From Lichenostomus cassidix (taxonomy: Eukaryota > Chordata > Aves > Passeriformes > Meliphagidae), in contig CM039182.1 of assembly GCA_008360975.2 (NCBI GenBank), forward strand, positions 17,394,324 to 17,458,323: a DNA stretch of 64,000 nt, read 5' to 3'. Both the position numbers and the translations under genes were made by a program. Position 1 is the stretch's first letter; each line of letters starts with the position of its first letter. Of this stretch, positions 52,260 to 62,320 are shown piece by piece. The notes below the pieces were generated by a model. The model saw only the letters and a list, made by a program, of their open reading frames with translations, made no database searches and was not told where the DNA came from.

Positions 52260-52560
52260 CCTCGGCTCCCCGCGGGCGGCGCTTTATAGGCGGCGCCGCC
52301 GTCGGAGCTGGGGCGGGGAGCGGCAGCGGGGGCCGCGCTGGGGCTGCCGAGGAGGATGAGCCGCCCGGGTAAAAATAAACAAGGGCATCACCGCCCGCCC
52401 CGCCCCGCCCGGGCCCCGCGGCCGCGGCAATTCCGACTGCGCCACCGGCCCGGCCCCCCCGCGGGCTCCGGCCCTTCTGGAAGCTGCGGGAGCGCGGAGC
52501 GGGGCGGGGCTGCCGCGGCGCGTCACCGAGCGCCGCCCTGCTCTGCTACGTGAGCTCGCT
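52260..52560 (-). promoter_or_regulatory. OTUD1: OTUD1 proximal promoter
   Basis: Visible elements upstream of the ATG: GC boxes (gggcgggg near 52311-52318; a run of ccgcccgccccgccccgccc at 52391-52410), a heat-shock-like TTCNNGAA at 52475-52482 and a CRE half-site CGTCA at 52521-52525. A TATA-like ttatttttac on the minus strand (about 52370-52379) would place a start near 52345-52350 and give a 5'UTR of about 90 bases. These are sequence matches only. No start site is demonstrated. Confidence 0.55.
52282..52288 (-). promoter_or_regulatory. OTUD1: TATAAAG box 22 bases 5' of the OTUD1 ATG
   Basis: The minus strand reads CCTATAAAGC here, a close TATA-box match in an otherwise GC-only stretch. 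A start site at the usual distance of about 30 bases would fall on or just after the A of the ATG at 52259, which would exclude the first Met. It is either a non-functional match inside a 5'UTR or a second promoter. Confidence 0.5.
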
Positions 52561-52689
52561 GTCACTGTGCCTGCCGTGCCGCTCCGGCAGCAGCAGTGCT
52601 CATATTCGCTCGGGTTTGCACCGTCCCGGGCGCAAGCCGCTGGTTGTCCACCTGCGGTAGCGCTCTGGGAAATGCGGTGCATGCATGCA

Positions 52690-55236
52690 AAAGTGTGTGA
52701 TATAAACCAGCACATGTTAACGGGAGAGACGCAGTCTAAAATATGGGTGTCATCAAGATCATTGACAACTGGTTTAATTTTAAGGTAGCGCCTTAAAATG
52801 AAGCCATGTCTTCTAGCCTCAGCTGCGGTATAAATAAAGTCATACCTAAGCCTTTGTCCATGGATGATGTGATCTGTGTACACTCGATTTGATTACGTTC
52901 TGACAGGCATGCTGACCAAGAAACACCAGTTTACACTATGATCAAATGTTAATGCAGACAGTCATTCTTAACAGAATGGAATTGGGAATTGGGAAAAAAG
53001 GAATTGACATCTGTAATTTCAAAGTGATACTTAAAAACAACTCTGGATTCCATCCCACAGTCTCAAATATCTTCAGGAAAGTGTTGGTAATCCAAGCAGA
53101 TTGTAGAACTACAAAAACAGACAAACAAACAGAAAACACTTTATCTGGATATTCTGAAAAAATTCTTTTCCTCATTCCATTTACATTAATTAAAAAGAAT
53201 AAGAGGATCACCTGCAATATACCGTAATGTCAAAAATAATTGTTTCTTTTAAGCCTTGGTTGTATTTTGTATCCATATTCAGGGATATACTTCCTATCTT
53301 CAGTCTCTGAAGCTGATTCTGGGGCCACCAGCAACAGAATACGGAATTCATTCTCTTTACACAGACAACATATTTTGATTCACTCAGCTAAATGGCACAT
53401 TGAAGAAAAAATGCTGAAATCCTTCATGCAAAGTAGTGTGGATATTTATGGGAAATGTTTTTACATACATCTTTTATATTCTGGACAAAACACAGCAGTT
53501 TGTTGCATGCAATACTGGGAACCTTTTAATGAAAATTTACAGACTAAATATACATTCAAAATTTTTGCCTTCGAAGCTGAAATGTAAGAGGTATATGAGA
53601 TATGAATCAAAGCCCAAATGTCCTCAGTTACCTGCAAGAGCCAGCCAAAAAGTTGATATCTTTAGAACAAATGGTGATGGGCCTTATCCTGGCAGCCTGT
53701 TACAGGGGGATAAGCTATTACAACTGCTCTGAAATTACAGAGTGACTCTTGTATTTCAGAATGTTCAGAACTTTGTTTTAAATATAGCTTGTGAGCCCAG
53801 TCAGTGAGTCTTTATTTCTGGACTAATCATTACTTAGAGAGGAATAGATATTGATCAAATAAATAGTAGTGAATTGAAATCTTCCCTCCTTGAAATGGAG
53901 GCTTGGCACAAAGGAGATTCCCATCTAGTTTTGTTTCTTGGTCAAAACTTGACAGTGTCTATTTCAAAGTTCACATGTATATGTTTATATACATACTGAT
54001 AGGAGATTTAATGTAAAACTACTGGAAATTGCCCCTTCCAAGGGGGTTTAAAATATGCCGGTTGCTCTTCATTGTGGGTTTGGTTGTTTATAAAGATATA
54101 TATTACTTAATGCTCACCAGTCCTTCTGCTACATTTTTTTGTTTGTTTGTTTGTTCTGTTTTTCTTCAGAAGAGTTATCTGTAGTTTGATTTAGTGAATG
54201 GTCTGTCTGCTAATAAATGCCAGAGCTGAATATAGGATGGTGGGTTTAAGTCTTCAATAGTCTGGTAACAGAGAGAAGGGAGGGAGAGAGGCAGCTCTTT
54301 CTGTTAGAGAACAGTAAATGGATCCAGGAGAATAAGAGCACTTCTGGCAGGAGCAAGTGCTGCATTTTGAATACTCAGTACTGAAAATTTCTTTCTTCTA
54401 GGATATTACAGAAACTCCTGCTAATGACTGTTCTGCTTCTCCAAAACCATAGGTAATTTGGAACAGTGGTACATTAATGGATGGGCAGCTGTTTAATTCT
54501 GATTGTTAGTCACAATGAGGTACAACTTGAAGTTTGTGGTGCTTCATTTGAGGAGAGAAACAGATTTTTGTAATTACCCTCATGCTAGTATTCTGATTCT
54601 CTAATGAAGCGTGTTCTGGGCAAGAAAACTTGTTTGTCTGAACAGAAATCCAAGGAACATCCTGAAATACATGCTAAATATGCCAGCAGGTTTTTGTAAT
54701 TGTAGCAGATAAATTGTTATTTTTTTCTCTCTTTTTGCTTATAAACAAATATGTCTTTCCTATATTTTCAGTTAAAATGCACATAATAAGCTTGCTAATA
54801 AGGTTAAAACACAATCAAAATCTGTTGCTAGGTAACTGAGAGACAAAACAAACATTGTAACCACTGTTATGGTGTTAATAGTATACTACCTCTGATATCT
54901 TTATTATGTCCTGTGTGAAGTAAATGGAAAGAGAAGCTCACCTTGGTGTGTTTTACCTGAGTTGTCATTAAATACTGACAATGTAATGCAACTAACATTT
55001 TTAATAACCGAGCAGCCAGAGTTAGTCACACATACTTGGCCTGAGGGGAATCCAGTCTCTTTGGATGACCAAGGACAAAAATCCCATTGAGCTTCTGCCA
55101 CACGATCGTCTCATGGTTAGCTTTCAACTCTCATACTAAGAGTTACCAGGAATCAGCACTTCCTAAAAGTAATTGTCTTAGATATCTGACAGGTTTTAAC
55201 AATAGCATCCTAAACCATGGTCTGCACCAGAGAGTA
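52690..55236. other. Non-coding DNA upstream of OTUD1
   Basis: AT-rich, with a (TTTG)n run at 54138-54155. No exon or element recognised. Confidence 0.6.
54138..54155. repeat. (TTTG)n short tandem repeat
   Basis: About four copies of TTTG after an oligo-T run. Confidence 0.8.
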
Positions 55237-55375
55237 ATCATAGAATGGCCTGGGTTGGAAGGAATCTTAAAAATCATCTAGCTCCTGGTAGCCTTTTTCT
55301 AGACCAGGTTGTTCAAAACTCCACTCAACCTGGCCTTGAACACTCCCATGGATGGGACATCCACCACCACCAGGG
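55237..55375 (-). mobile_element. Short CR1 LINE 3'-end fragment
   Basis: Opens with 'atcatagaatggcctgggtt' and 'ggaaggaatcttaaaaatca', the antisense of the avian CR1 3' terminus, and runs for about 140 bp to 'gatgggacatccaccaccac'. Orientation is the same as the copy at 38141-38916, and the copy is strongly 5' truncated. Confidence 0.88.
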
Positions 55376-58239
55376 GCAGGAATGATCAAGTGCTATGAGT
55401 ACAATTCTGTTGAAATAGAAATTTCAAAGAAATATTTTAATGCCTTCAATGCAATGGTATCTATAAAAGCCAGAGGGATGTGGTTCTGCCTTTAGTGCCT
55501 TTTACTACCAGAATATTGGCCTTTAACATTTCTTTCAGGTGCATGTAGAATTGCTGTTAATTCCAAGGGAAAACCAAATTTTGCTTTATTATCACCCAGC
55601 TAAAACACAACCCATGTACCAGTTGCTTCCAGAGTACTCCTGTGTTTCCAACTTCTGTCAATTTTGTCTGCATGTTGTGGCCTCACAAGCACTAGAGGGG
55701 GTTGGAAAGTGAGAAGAACACAGTATGGATGTGCCCTTCACTGTTTTCCACAGAGTAATATTCCTGAGCTCCTGGTTCACTCATTAAAGGGTAATGTACA
55801 GTCCTTTGCGATTACGGAATAGATCTCAAAACAAGCCCTGTAGTAATAAAGCATAAACATCTCCCATGGTTAAAGTTTCTCTTGACATTACTGTTATCAC
55901 TGGTTACCCTGCACATTCCAGGAATTGTTTAGATTGTTTAGAAGGCAAACCACAATCACAAAAACAGCTGTGGAACAGCAGTGGTATTCACTGACGTAAA
56001 ATGAAGTGCATGAGAGTGGAACTATTTTTAACTTTAATATGTAGTAGATACATGATTGACATAGAAGAAATTAATTACATCACCAGGAACATTTGTTAGT
56101 GAAGGCAGAAGGAGAAGTTCCTTTAAATGATATATTGAATAACACTGAATAAGCATTCATTTCATTGCTTCTTTTTTTGGATTTTTTTTGTTTGTGCTGA
56201 CATAACAGCCCTTTAGAAAGAGGTATTTCTGACTGAAGTATTTAATGAATTAATAACTTTCTGTATGTAACTGGAAAATGAAATGTTGAATTTTTACTAA
56301 TAATCTGAAATGGTATACAAGGGCTGTGTCTCAGAGAGCTTTGCCTCACAATTTGTTGTTCAGCTTCTGCATATATTAAAATTTTATTCACTGCCTGGGT
56401 GCACCAGTCACTGGAGATGTAACCAGTGCTATGACATCATGTGGCAAGAGTTTGTGGGAAAAGGGCTGCAGGTGATAAATATAGACATTTGCTCACATCT
56501 CAAGGGCCCAGGTGGTGTCCCACTTTGATAAGTGAGTCTCTAAATGTGAGTGATGACGCAGGTCAAGCCTCATATTTCTGCTCAGAAGTGTAGATGGCAT
56601 TTGCAGTGACCATTGTGCACAGGGCCTTAAGATGATACCAGGAAACAGAAAAGGGGGGATCTACAATACTGTTTCCTCTGGGGGAAAAAAAGGTAATAAT
56701 GGTGTAACAGTGTTACATAGACAAACTTTATAATGTGTATGATGTCTGAAAAGGTTATATTCTCTATTTTTATAAACCTTATGAAAGTGTTCACAATATC
56801 TATTTTTTTGTCAGTTACAGGAAATTACTCACCTTCTCTCCCTTTCATGTTGGTTAATGGCAGTTTTAGGATCGAGGAAAGTATATTTGGCAAATACTAA
56901 GAGCAGAACACAGCTCTGACAAGGACAGACTGTGAAGGAGGTAGGGGAAATGGGCAATACAGAAATACCAGAAGCAGGAAATCGCCACTCACAATTACAG
57001 GAAATATTATTAATAGATTAATCTTGATAAAAAACTGGAAGCATAAAATAACTGTGGTAGAAAAGAAGATGCAATACTGTCTACTCTTACAGTGAAAAAA
57101 TACTCCAGTGAGGTAGCAAGCAGCCAGCACTTGCATGTGCGGCCTTGCAACCAAAAGACTTTGGAAACAGACTGATTCCATGGGAAGTGTCATCCCCTCT
57201 ATCCTCTGCAACCTTGCAATGCACACCTTTCTCTGCCTTTCTGCCATCAATAAGTAGCAAAAGGAGGAATCATCACTTTGCAGCGAGAAGCAAGTGTCAC
57301 AGAAAACCACATTTCATCATTCCTGCTTTGAGAGTCACAGAATAGCACGTAATTAGCCAGCTTTGTTGTTCAACTGCCAAGTCCTTCCTGTGGGAAAGGG
57401 CTGTGGTTATGTGCTACATAACCAGCTCAGCAAGTCATGTCAAATCCCTGATGAAATGTAGGGAGAGAGCTTACCTCATCACAATTAAAAACCTGCTCTG
57501 TTTCCATTTGTGTAGCACAGAGCTAACTGTAATGGCAAGGCTGGATCACAGCTATTTAATTCCACTGTCTTAATATGAAAAAAAAACACAGGTAGAGCCA
57601 TTAGAGAGGAGGGATGACATCAATTCATCCTGACTGATGTCCTAGTATGCATAAATAATTAAACCTTTCCTTAACATACTTTACCATACCTAAATGTACA
57701 ATATGGAATTATTTTTTCTGATCTGAATTTTAAAAGTTCTAATATAACAAGAGACAATTTTTAAAAATGTATTTATAACAATAGCCTGAACCTGAAATAT
57801 TTTTCATTAGAAGAAACCAGGGACAGATACTCTCCAGTCAGTATACCTATATTGGTAACTCCAATCAGAATGGAATGTTTATTTAGCCTGAAATATAAAT
57901 TAGTGTTCCTGAGGCTTCAAGTGGATAGGATTTTAGCAATTTGAGAGTTTCAGTATTTATTCAAGTGTAACAGAAATGTTAACATTCTTACAAAGAAGTA
58001 CTAGTTGTAAAAGCTACATTATCCGTACATGAAAATAAACGTTCTTCAGGTTGTGATATATAGGTAAGCACAATTTTATGAAAACTAAGCATAAATCAAT
58101 TAGTAATTCAGAGATAGAATCCCAAATACAGTCAGATCTTACTATATCAGATCTGGACATAGAGGGTTTTGTGCATGTCTATCTGAATTTAATATAAAGT
58201 CACTATAGGAAATTCCGTATATCTAATCTTGTGGTATCT
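55376..58239. other. Non-coding DNA, no gene recognised
   Basis: Only short ORFs. A 137-codon frame on the minus strand (56897-57310) shows a hydrophobic stretch but no recognisable domain and no promoter context, so I do not call it. Confidence 0.6.
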
Positions 58240-59080
58240 AAATAAAGTTTCTGATACTGGATGGTATGAGTCATTACCAATCTAATGGTAATGGATTAGA
58301 ACAAGAAATAAAAAGTGGTGATGGGGAGAGCCAACTGAAAACGATTTCAAGAAATTGCTACGTGGAAAGAAACTTGCTAGTGGAGTTCTTCAAAAATCCA
58401 TCCTAAGGCTGACTTTAATATTTTCATTAATTACACCAACACTACATGTGCTGCTGACTTAAAGATGCAGAGCTGGGCAGCATTTAAAAAAGATTTTTTA
58501 AATGTCATATGGGAAACATCTCAAGACTAGAGACAGAACTGCTTATGTGACTATCTGAAATTCAACAGTGCAAAATGAAGGGGCATGCACCTGGTGGCAG
58601 GTCAGTATTTCTGGTATTAGCAGAATCTCAGCTGTGGGAAACCATCAGGACAGAAGACCCACAAATGCGATTCAGAGGTAGAATCACTGTAGTTTCTGAT
58701 GTGATGTAACTTTCAAAAGGACAAATAGGATCCTAGAACACAGCAGGTGAGTATGTATGCAAAATAAATAAGTATTTCCTTTAGAAAGGTCTTGTGAGAC
58801 TTAATCTGGAATACTGTATACATTTGTGTTCACTACTGGTAAAGGATGTTGAATTTTGACTGGAAGGAGAGCAAGGGGGAATTAGAATGATCAGGGCACT
58901 GGTGGCTCCCTACCAAGAGGAGACAACAGTTCTTGGTTTGCATTACCTAATGAAGGTTGAGAAGGGATCCCTATAAATACATCACAGAATAAGTACTAGG
59001 GAGCAAGAAGAGCTCCTTAAGCTAGAGGTAATGTTGGCCAAAAAGAAATGGATACAAACTGGCAATGAATAAATTTAGTC
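58240..59080 (+). mobile_element. Degenerate CR1-type LINE, C-terminal RT region and beyond
   Basis: Ordered blocks match the sense strand of amniote CR1. These include 'actagtggagttc'-like sequence near 58374-58390, which corresponds to the RT 'SGVPQGS' region, and 'tttaatattttcattaatt' near 58413-58431. Further blocks are 'ctgaaattcaacagtgcaaa' near 58555, 'cttaatctggaatactgtat' near 58800 and 'ggcaatgaataaatttag' near 59061. Many stops and indels show it is dead. It resembles the older, broadly amniote CR1 type and not the avian 3'-end type at 38 kb. Confidence 0.65.
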
Positions 59081-61729
59081 CTGACTCGTGGCCTTGGCTT
59101 TCAGATGTGACATAACTGCAAATAGTTTTATGAAAGGAACCTGGTAACAAAATACTTGCAGCAGCGTGGTGAAACCAGGGAGGCCTATGAATATGAGGAC
59201 CATTATGGTTTAATTATAACAGAGGGCTATAGCTTGGTAAAGACTTTGATCTTAATGTGCAGACAAATCTCATGCCACTTCTTTGTTCCATTTATGTCTG
59301 TTTCCTGGTTTCCTTATTTTTTCCTGGGGTTTTTGTAGTGCCACAGTGTTCCCTACACAGAAAGCAGAAGCCTCAGACAGTGGAACAGTAATGCTCCTGG
59401 AGAGACTGGAGTGGAATTCTCCTGGAGAGATGGGACACAAACCATCCAGAGGCAAGTAGTATCTCATTCTCAAAGATTACAACTAAACTCATCTTGCAAA
59501 GTTAAACACAGTATTTTATTATGCGATAAATACTATTCTTTTAGAGTTGGCATCAGAACCATTCCAAATCCATTTTCTAGCAGCTTCTAACTGGGTTAAA
59601 ATTATCATAAAATTAATTTCAGGGAATTTGGAGAATGAAGATTATAAACAAACAGCTTTCGCTTATGATCTAAGAGAATCAATAGCTGTCCTTGCCCAGG
59701 CTGGAGAGCAAAGACATTTCTAAATAAACAAGATTATTATGAGTGCAGTAGGTAATTAGGGTGTGCAGCACTGTGTTACTTAACATAAAGACAGTAGACA
59801 GAATAGTAAAGACTGACAGTAACCAAAAATAAGACAAGAACTAGCAGAGCATGAAACATATAATAAATAAGTGTTGGGTTTTTCAGTGTTCATAAACACA
59901 TATGAATCTTCTGGTCAGAACTTCTAATGGATAAAACTTGCTCCTTTCATATGTATCAAAGCAATACATGGGATAAAGAACTACGTTTTCTTAACCTGTA
60001 ACCTGATTCCTACATGTCATAAAAACTGATGTAATTTTTGGCAGTTTTTGCGACAGCCTTAATAAATTTTTGACTAGTTTCAAATAGCTAATTAGACTTT
60101 TTCCCCAACCAAAATGCACTCTTTCCTACATTACTAGTGTTGAAAGGCAACCTAAAGACAGGCTTTACAAATGGTCTTTTGAAGCCAAGTAATAATTTCT
60201 GCCATTCACTCAATTACTCTTATTTTTCTAACCAAAAGAAAGCCTCTGAGAAGCATAGTTGAGTTACAGGTATCAATTTAAACTATTACTCAGCACATCT
60301 GACTTAACAGTGAAATCTCCCACTTTATATTCATTTAAGTAAGGTTTGTCAATGTACTCATGACTTATCTCCTGTACTCTATATAACTTTTAAAATTTCT
60401 AATTTTTTCTATTTCAATCGAGATCATTTGTTTATCCCTTTTTCAGCTTGAGCTCAAAGAAGAGAAAAAATCTAGCATTTAATTGTATGTTGGCAGTTTG
60501 TATCACTTTCCATCTTTCTTCAGTAGATTAAATGAGATTATGTCTGGAGCTTGCAGAAAAAGTACAATTTTTATTCTTGAAAATAAAGGTACATTTTATT
60601 TTCTAAAAGCCATATGAATCCCTGGCACTTCTGTGGACTCACAGAACTTGGAACGGTTTTATTCATCTAATCATGATGAGTTATGAGCCATAAAAATTAT
60701 GTATCATGTTGAACAGGCATAGGTATTAATCCTAGCAAAATTCAACTCCATTAGAAGAAATCTTCCTGTTAAAAATCCTTACATCATCTATAAGTCATTA
60801 GTTGCTTCTATATTTATAGAGGTGTGCCATGTTGATGTGATGTTTCATATTAAATATTTAATGTTTCTCTAGGTGTAATTTGAGTTCAAACAAAATTTAA
60901 GGAATTTTTAATGCAGCTGCTAATAGCTATTGAAGCCAAAGTGCACTACAGATCAAACAGTGTATTCAAAGTCACATTAATACCTTTACAGTTTTTTCAG
61001 CTAGCCCATACTTTCTGACTGACTTCTATCAAGGGATAATTATGAGAAAATTATGCCTAGCTCTGGGCCATCACATTATTGTCTCCTAACCACACAAAAC
61101 TAGAATGTCAAAGTCTAAGTTTGTTATTACAGTGAAAGAAAACTGGCCATTCATAATGGCTTATACTCGTATTTGATACAACCTTCTTCTAGCCTGCTGC
61201 CATAAACTGCCTCCGATTTTTTCTATTTCTACCTTCAGCGCCTAAGTCACTACTCTTTATTTCTTCCACATTTTCTTCTCATTCTTCTGCAGCTTAAAAA
61301 ATCCGTCTAAACTTCATCCACCTCTCCCTCTTCCAGTCCATTCGTAAACAGAGGTGAGAACTTGGGGCTGGTTTACGTGTGGTGGGAATCATGGCATTGC
61401 TGCCACATTATGTGCAGTATTGTCTGAAACATGCCATCACGTGGGGAAAACGTTTCTTGACCTGGAGTGCACGAAGTCTCACCAGATGCTCTCCAGTGAG
61501 GATCTAACCACTGATATTTACAACTTAACAGCACTTTTCACTTCAACAGGAAGCGTCCAGGTGGCCAGATGCTCCAGCAGCGAGGAGGCTGGCTTACGGT
61601 GGGGGAGAGGCTACGGAGTGAGATTAATACGTGTCAAACAAGAAAAACATCTAGGAGTGAGGGTGTTCGCGGAGCAACAGCTGGCCGGCAGCAAACAGGA
61701 GGAACCCGAAGCGCATTGTGCCTCTCGGG
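59081..61729. other. Non-coding DNA, no gene recognised
   Basis: AT-rich sequence with short ORFs only, grading into the CpG island that begins near 61.73 kb. Confidence 0.6.
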
Positions 61730-62170
61730 AGGTGGGGCGGTCAGCTGCACGACTGCCCCGCTCGGGGAGGTTTGCAGGCTGCGGCAGGCTCGGCGCGGGC
61801 TGTACTCGGCTCGGCGGCCGCCCAGGGCAGCGGGGCCCGGCGGCACCACCCGGGAAGCGGAGCGGGCCAGGCCCGGCCCAGCCCCGAGCCCAGCCCCGAG
61901 CCCAGCGCCGCCCCGGCCCGGCCCAGCCCCGAGCCCAGCGCCGCCCCGGCCCGGCCCAGCCCCGAGCCCAGCGCCGCCCCGGCCCGGCCCAGCCCCGAGC
62001 CCAGCGCCGCCCCGGCCCGGCCCAGACTCGCGTCACTTCCTGCGCTGCCGGGCCGGCTGGGCGGGCTGCGCTGCGCTCTGGGACATTCCCGCCGATCCCT
62101 CTGGGGCGAGGGTAGCTGCGGGCCGCTCTCCCGTGACACCGGTGACGCTGTTAACGTGACTCGGCCTTCT
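61730..62170. promoter_or_regulatory. Second CpG island, candidate promoter of an unidentified transcript
   Basis: CpG-dense, very GC-rich segment about 9.5 kb upstream of OTUD1. Read on the minus strand, 62042-62027 is CAGGAAGTGACGCGAG, a composite ETS (GGAAGTG) plus CRE-like (TGACG) motif common in housekeeping and bidirectional promoters. Further GTGACG and ACGTGAC motifs lie at 62130-62160. A polypyrimidine run ending in CAG (AG at 62190-62191) could be a splice acceptor. No coding exon was recognised, and direction is uncertain. Confidence 0.5.
61870..62025. repeat. 33-bp GC-rich minisatellite (four full copies plus partials)
   Basis: Full units start at 61888, 61921, 61954 and 61987, each 33 bp and virtually identical. 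A partial unit precedes them (61870-61887) and a few bases follow. The unit is C-rich on the plus strand. Because 33 is divisible by three, the array stays open in several frames on both strands, which gives repetitive Ala/Pro/Arg-rich or Gly/Ala/Trp-rich ORFs that I regard as artefacts. Confidence 0.95.
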
Positions 62171-62226
62171 TTTTCCTGCCTCTGGGCACAGCCTCTCTCC
62201 GGCATCACCTGCTCCGGCGTGGGGCT

Positions 62227-62320
62227 CCTCCGTGGGCTGCAGGTGGATCTGTGCATCCCTGTGTGCCTCCGTGGGCTGCAGGTGGATCTGTGCATCCTGT
62301 GAGCCTCCGTGGGCTGCAGG
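62227..62320. repeat. 38/39-bp tandem repeat (2.5 copies)
   Basis: The block starting cctccgtgggctgcagg occurs at 62227, 62266 and 62304, giving periods of 39 and 38. The third copy is partial. It lies just downstream of the CpG island. Confidence 0.9.

Larger units (their letters stand above)
51040..52680. promoter_or_regulatory. CpG island covering OTUD1 CDS and promoter
   Basis: Dense CpG and very high GC run from within the coding region to about 400 bp upstream of the ATG, ending abruptly near 52.68 kb where AT-rich DNA resumes. This explains the long spurious open frames on both strands (for example 51117-52289 plus). An island over the first, and here only, exon is the normal arrangement for a broadly expressed, inducible gene. 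Confidence 0.85.

Noticed and set aside
51117..52289. 390-codon plus-strand ORF fully antisense to OTUD1
   Set aside because: Its openness follows from the GC-rich codons of OTUD1 on the other strand. It shows no domain, has low-complexity Gly/Ala/Arg composition and lies over a well-supported gene.
52284..52883. 199-codon minus-strand ORF just upstream of OTUD1
   Set aside because: It runs through the GC-rich promoter and has no recognisable domain. It overlaps the TATA and GC boxes and is most likely chance openness.
57345..57360. 'agtcacagaatagca' as another CR1 3' end
   Set aside because: Only a short match to the CR1 terminal motif and no CR1 body on either side.
61354..62302. Set of 141-253 codon ORFs with an 11-residue repeat
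   Set aside because: The repeat peptide is simply the 33-bp minisatellite translated. It is open in several frames on both strands, so there is no evidence for coding.
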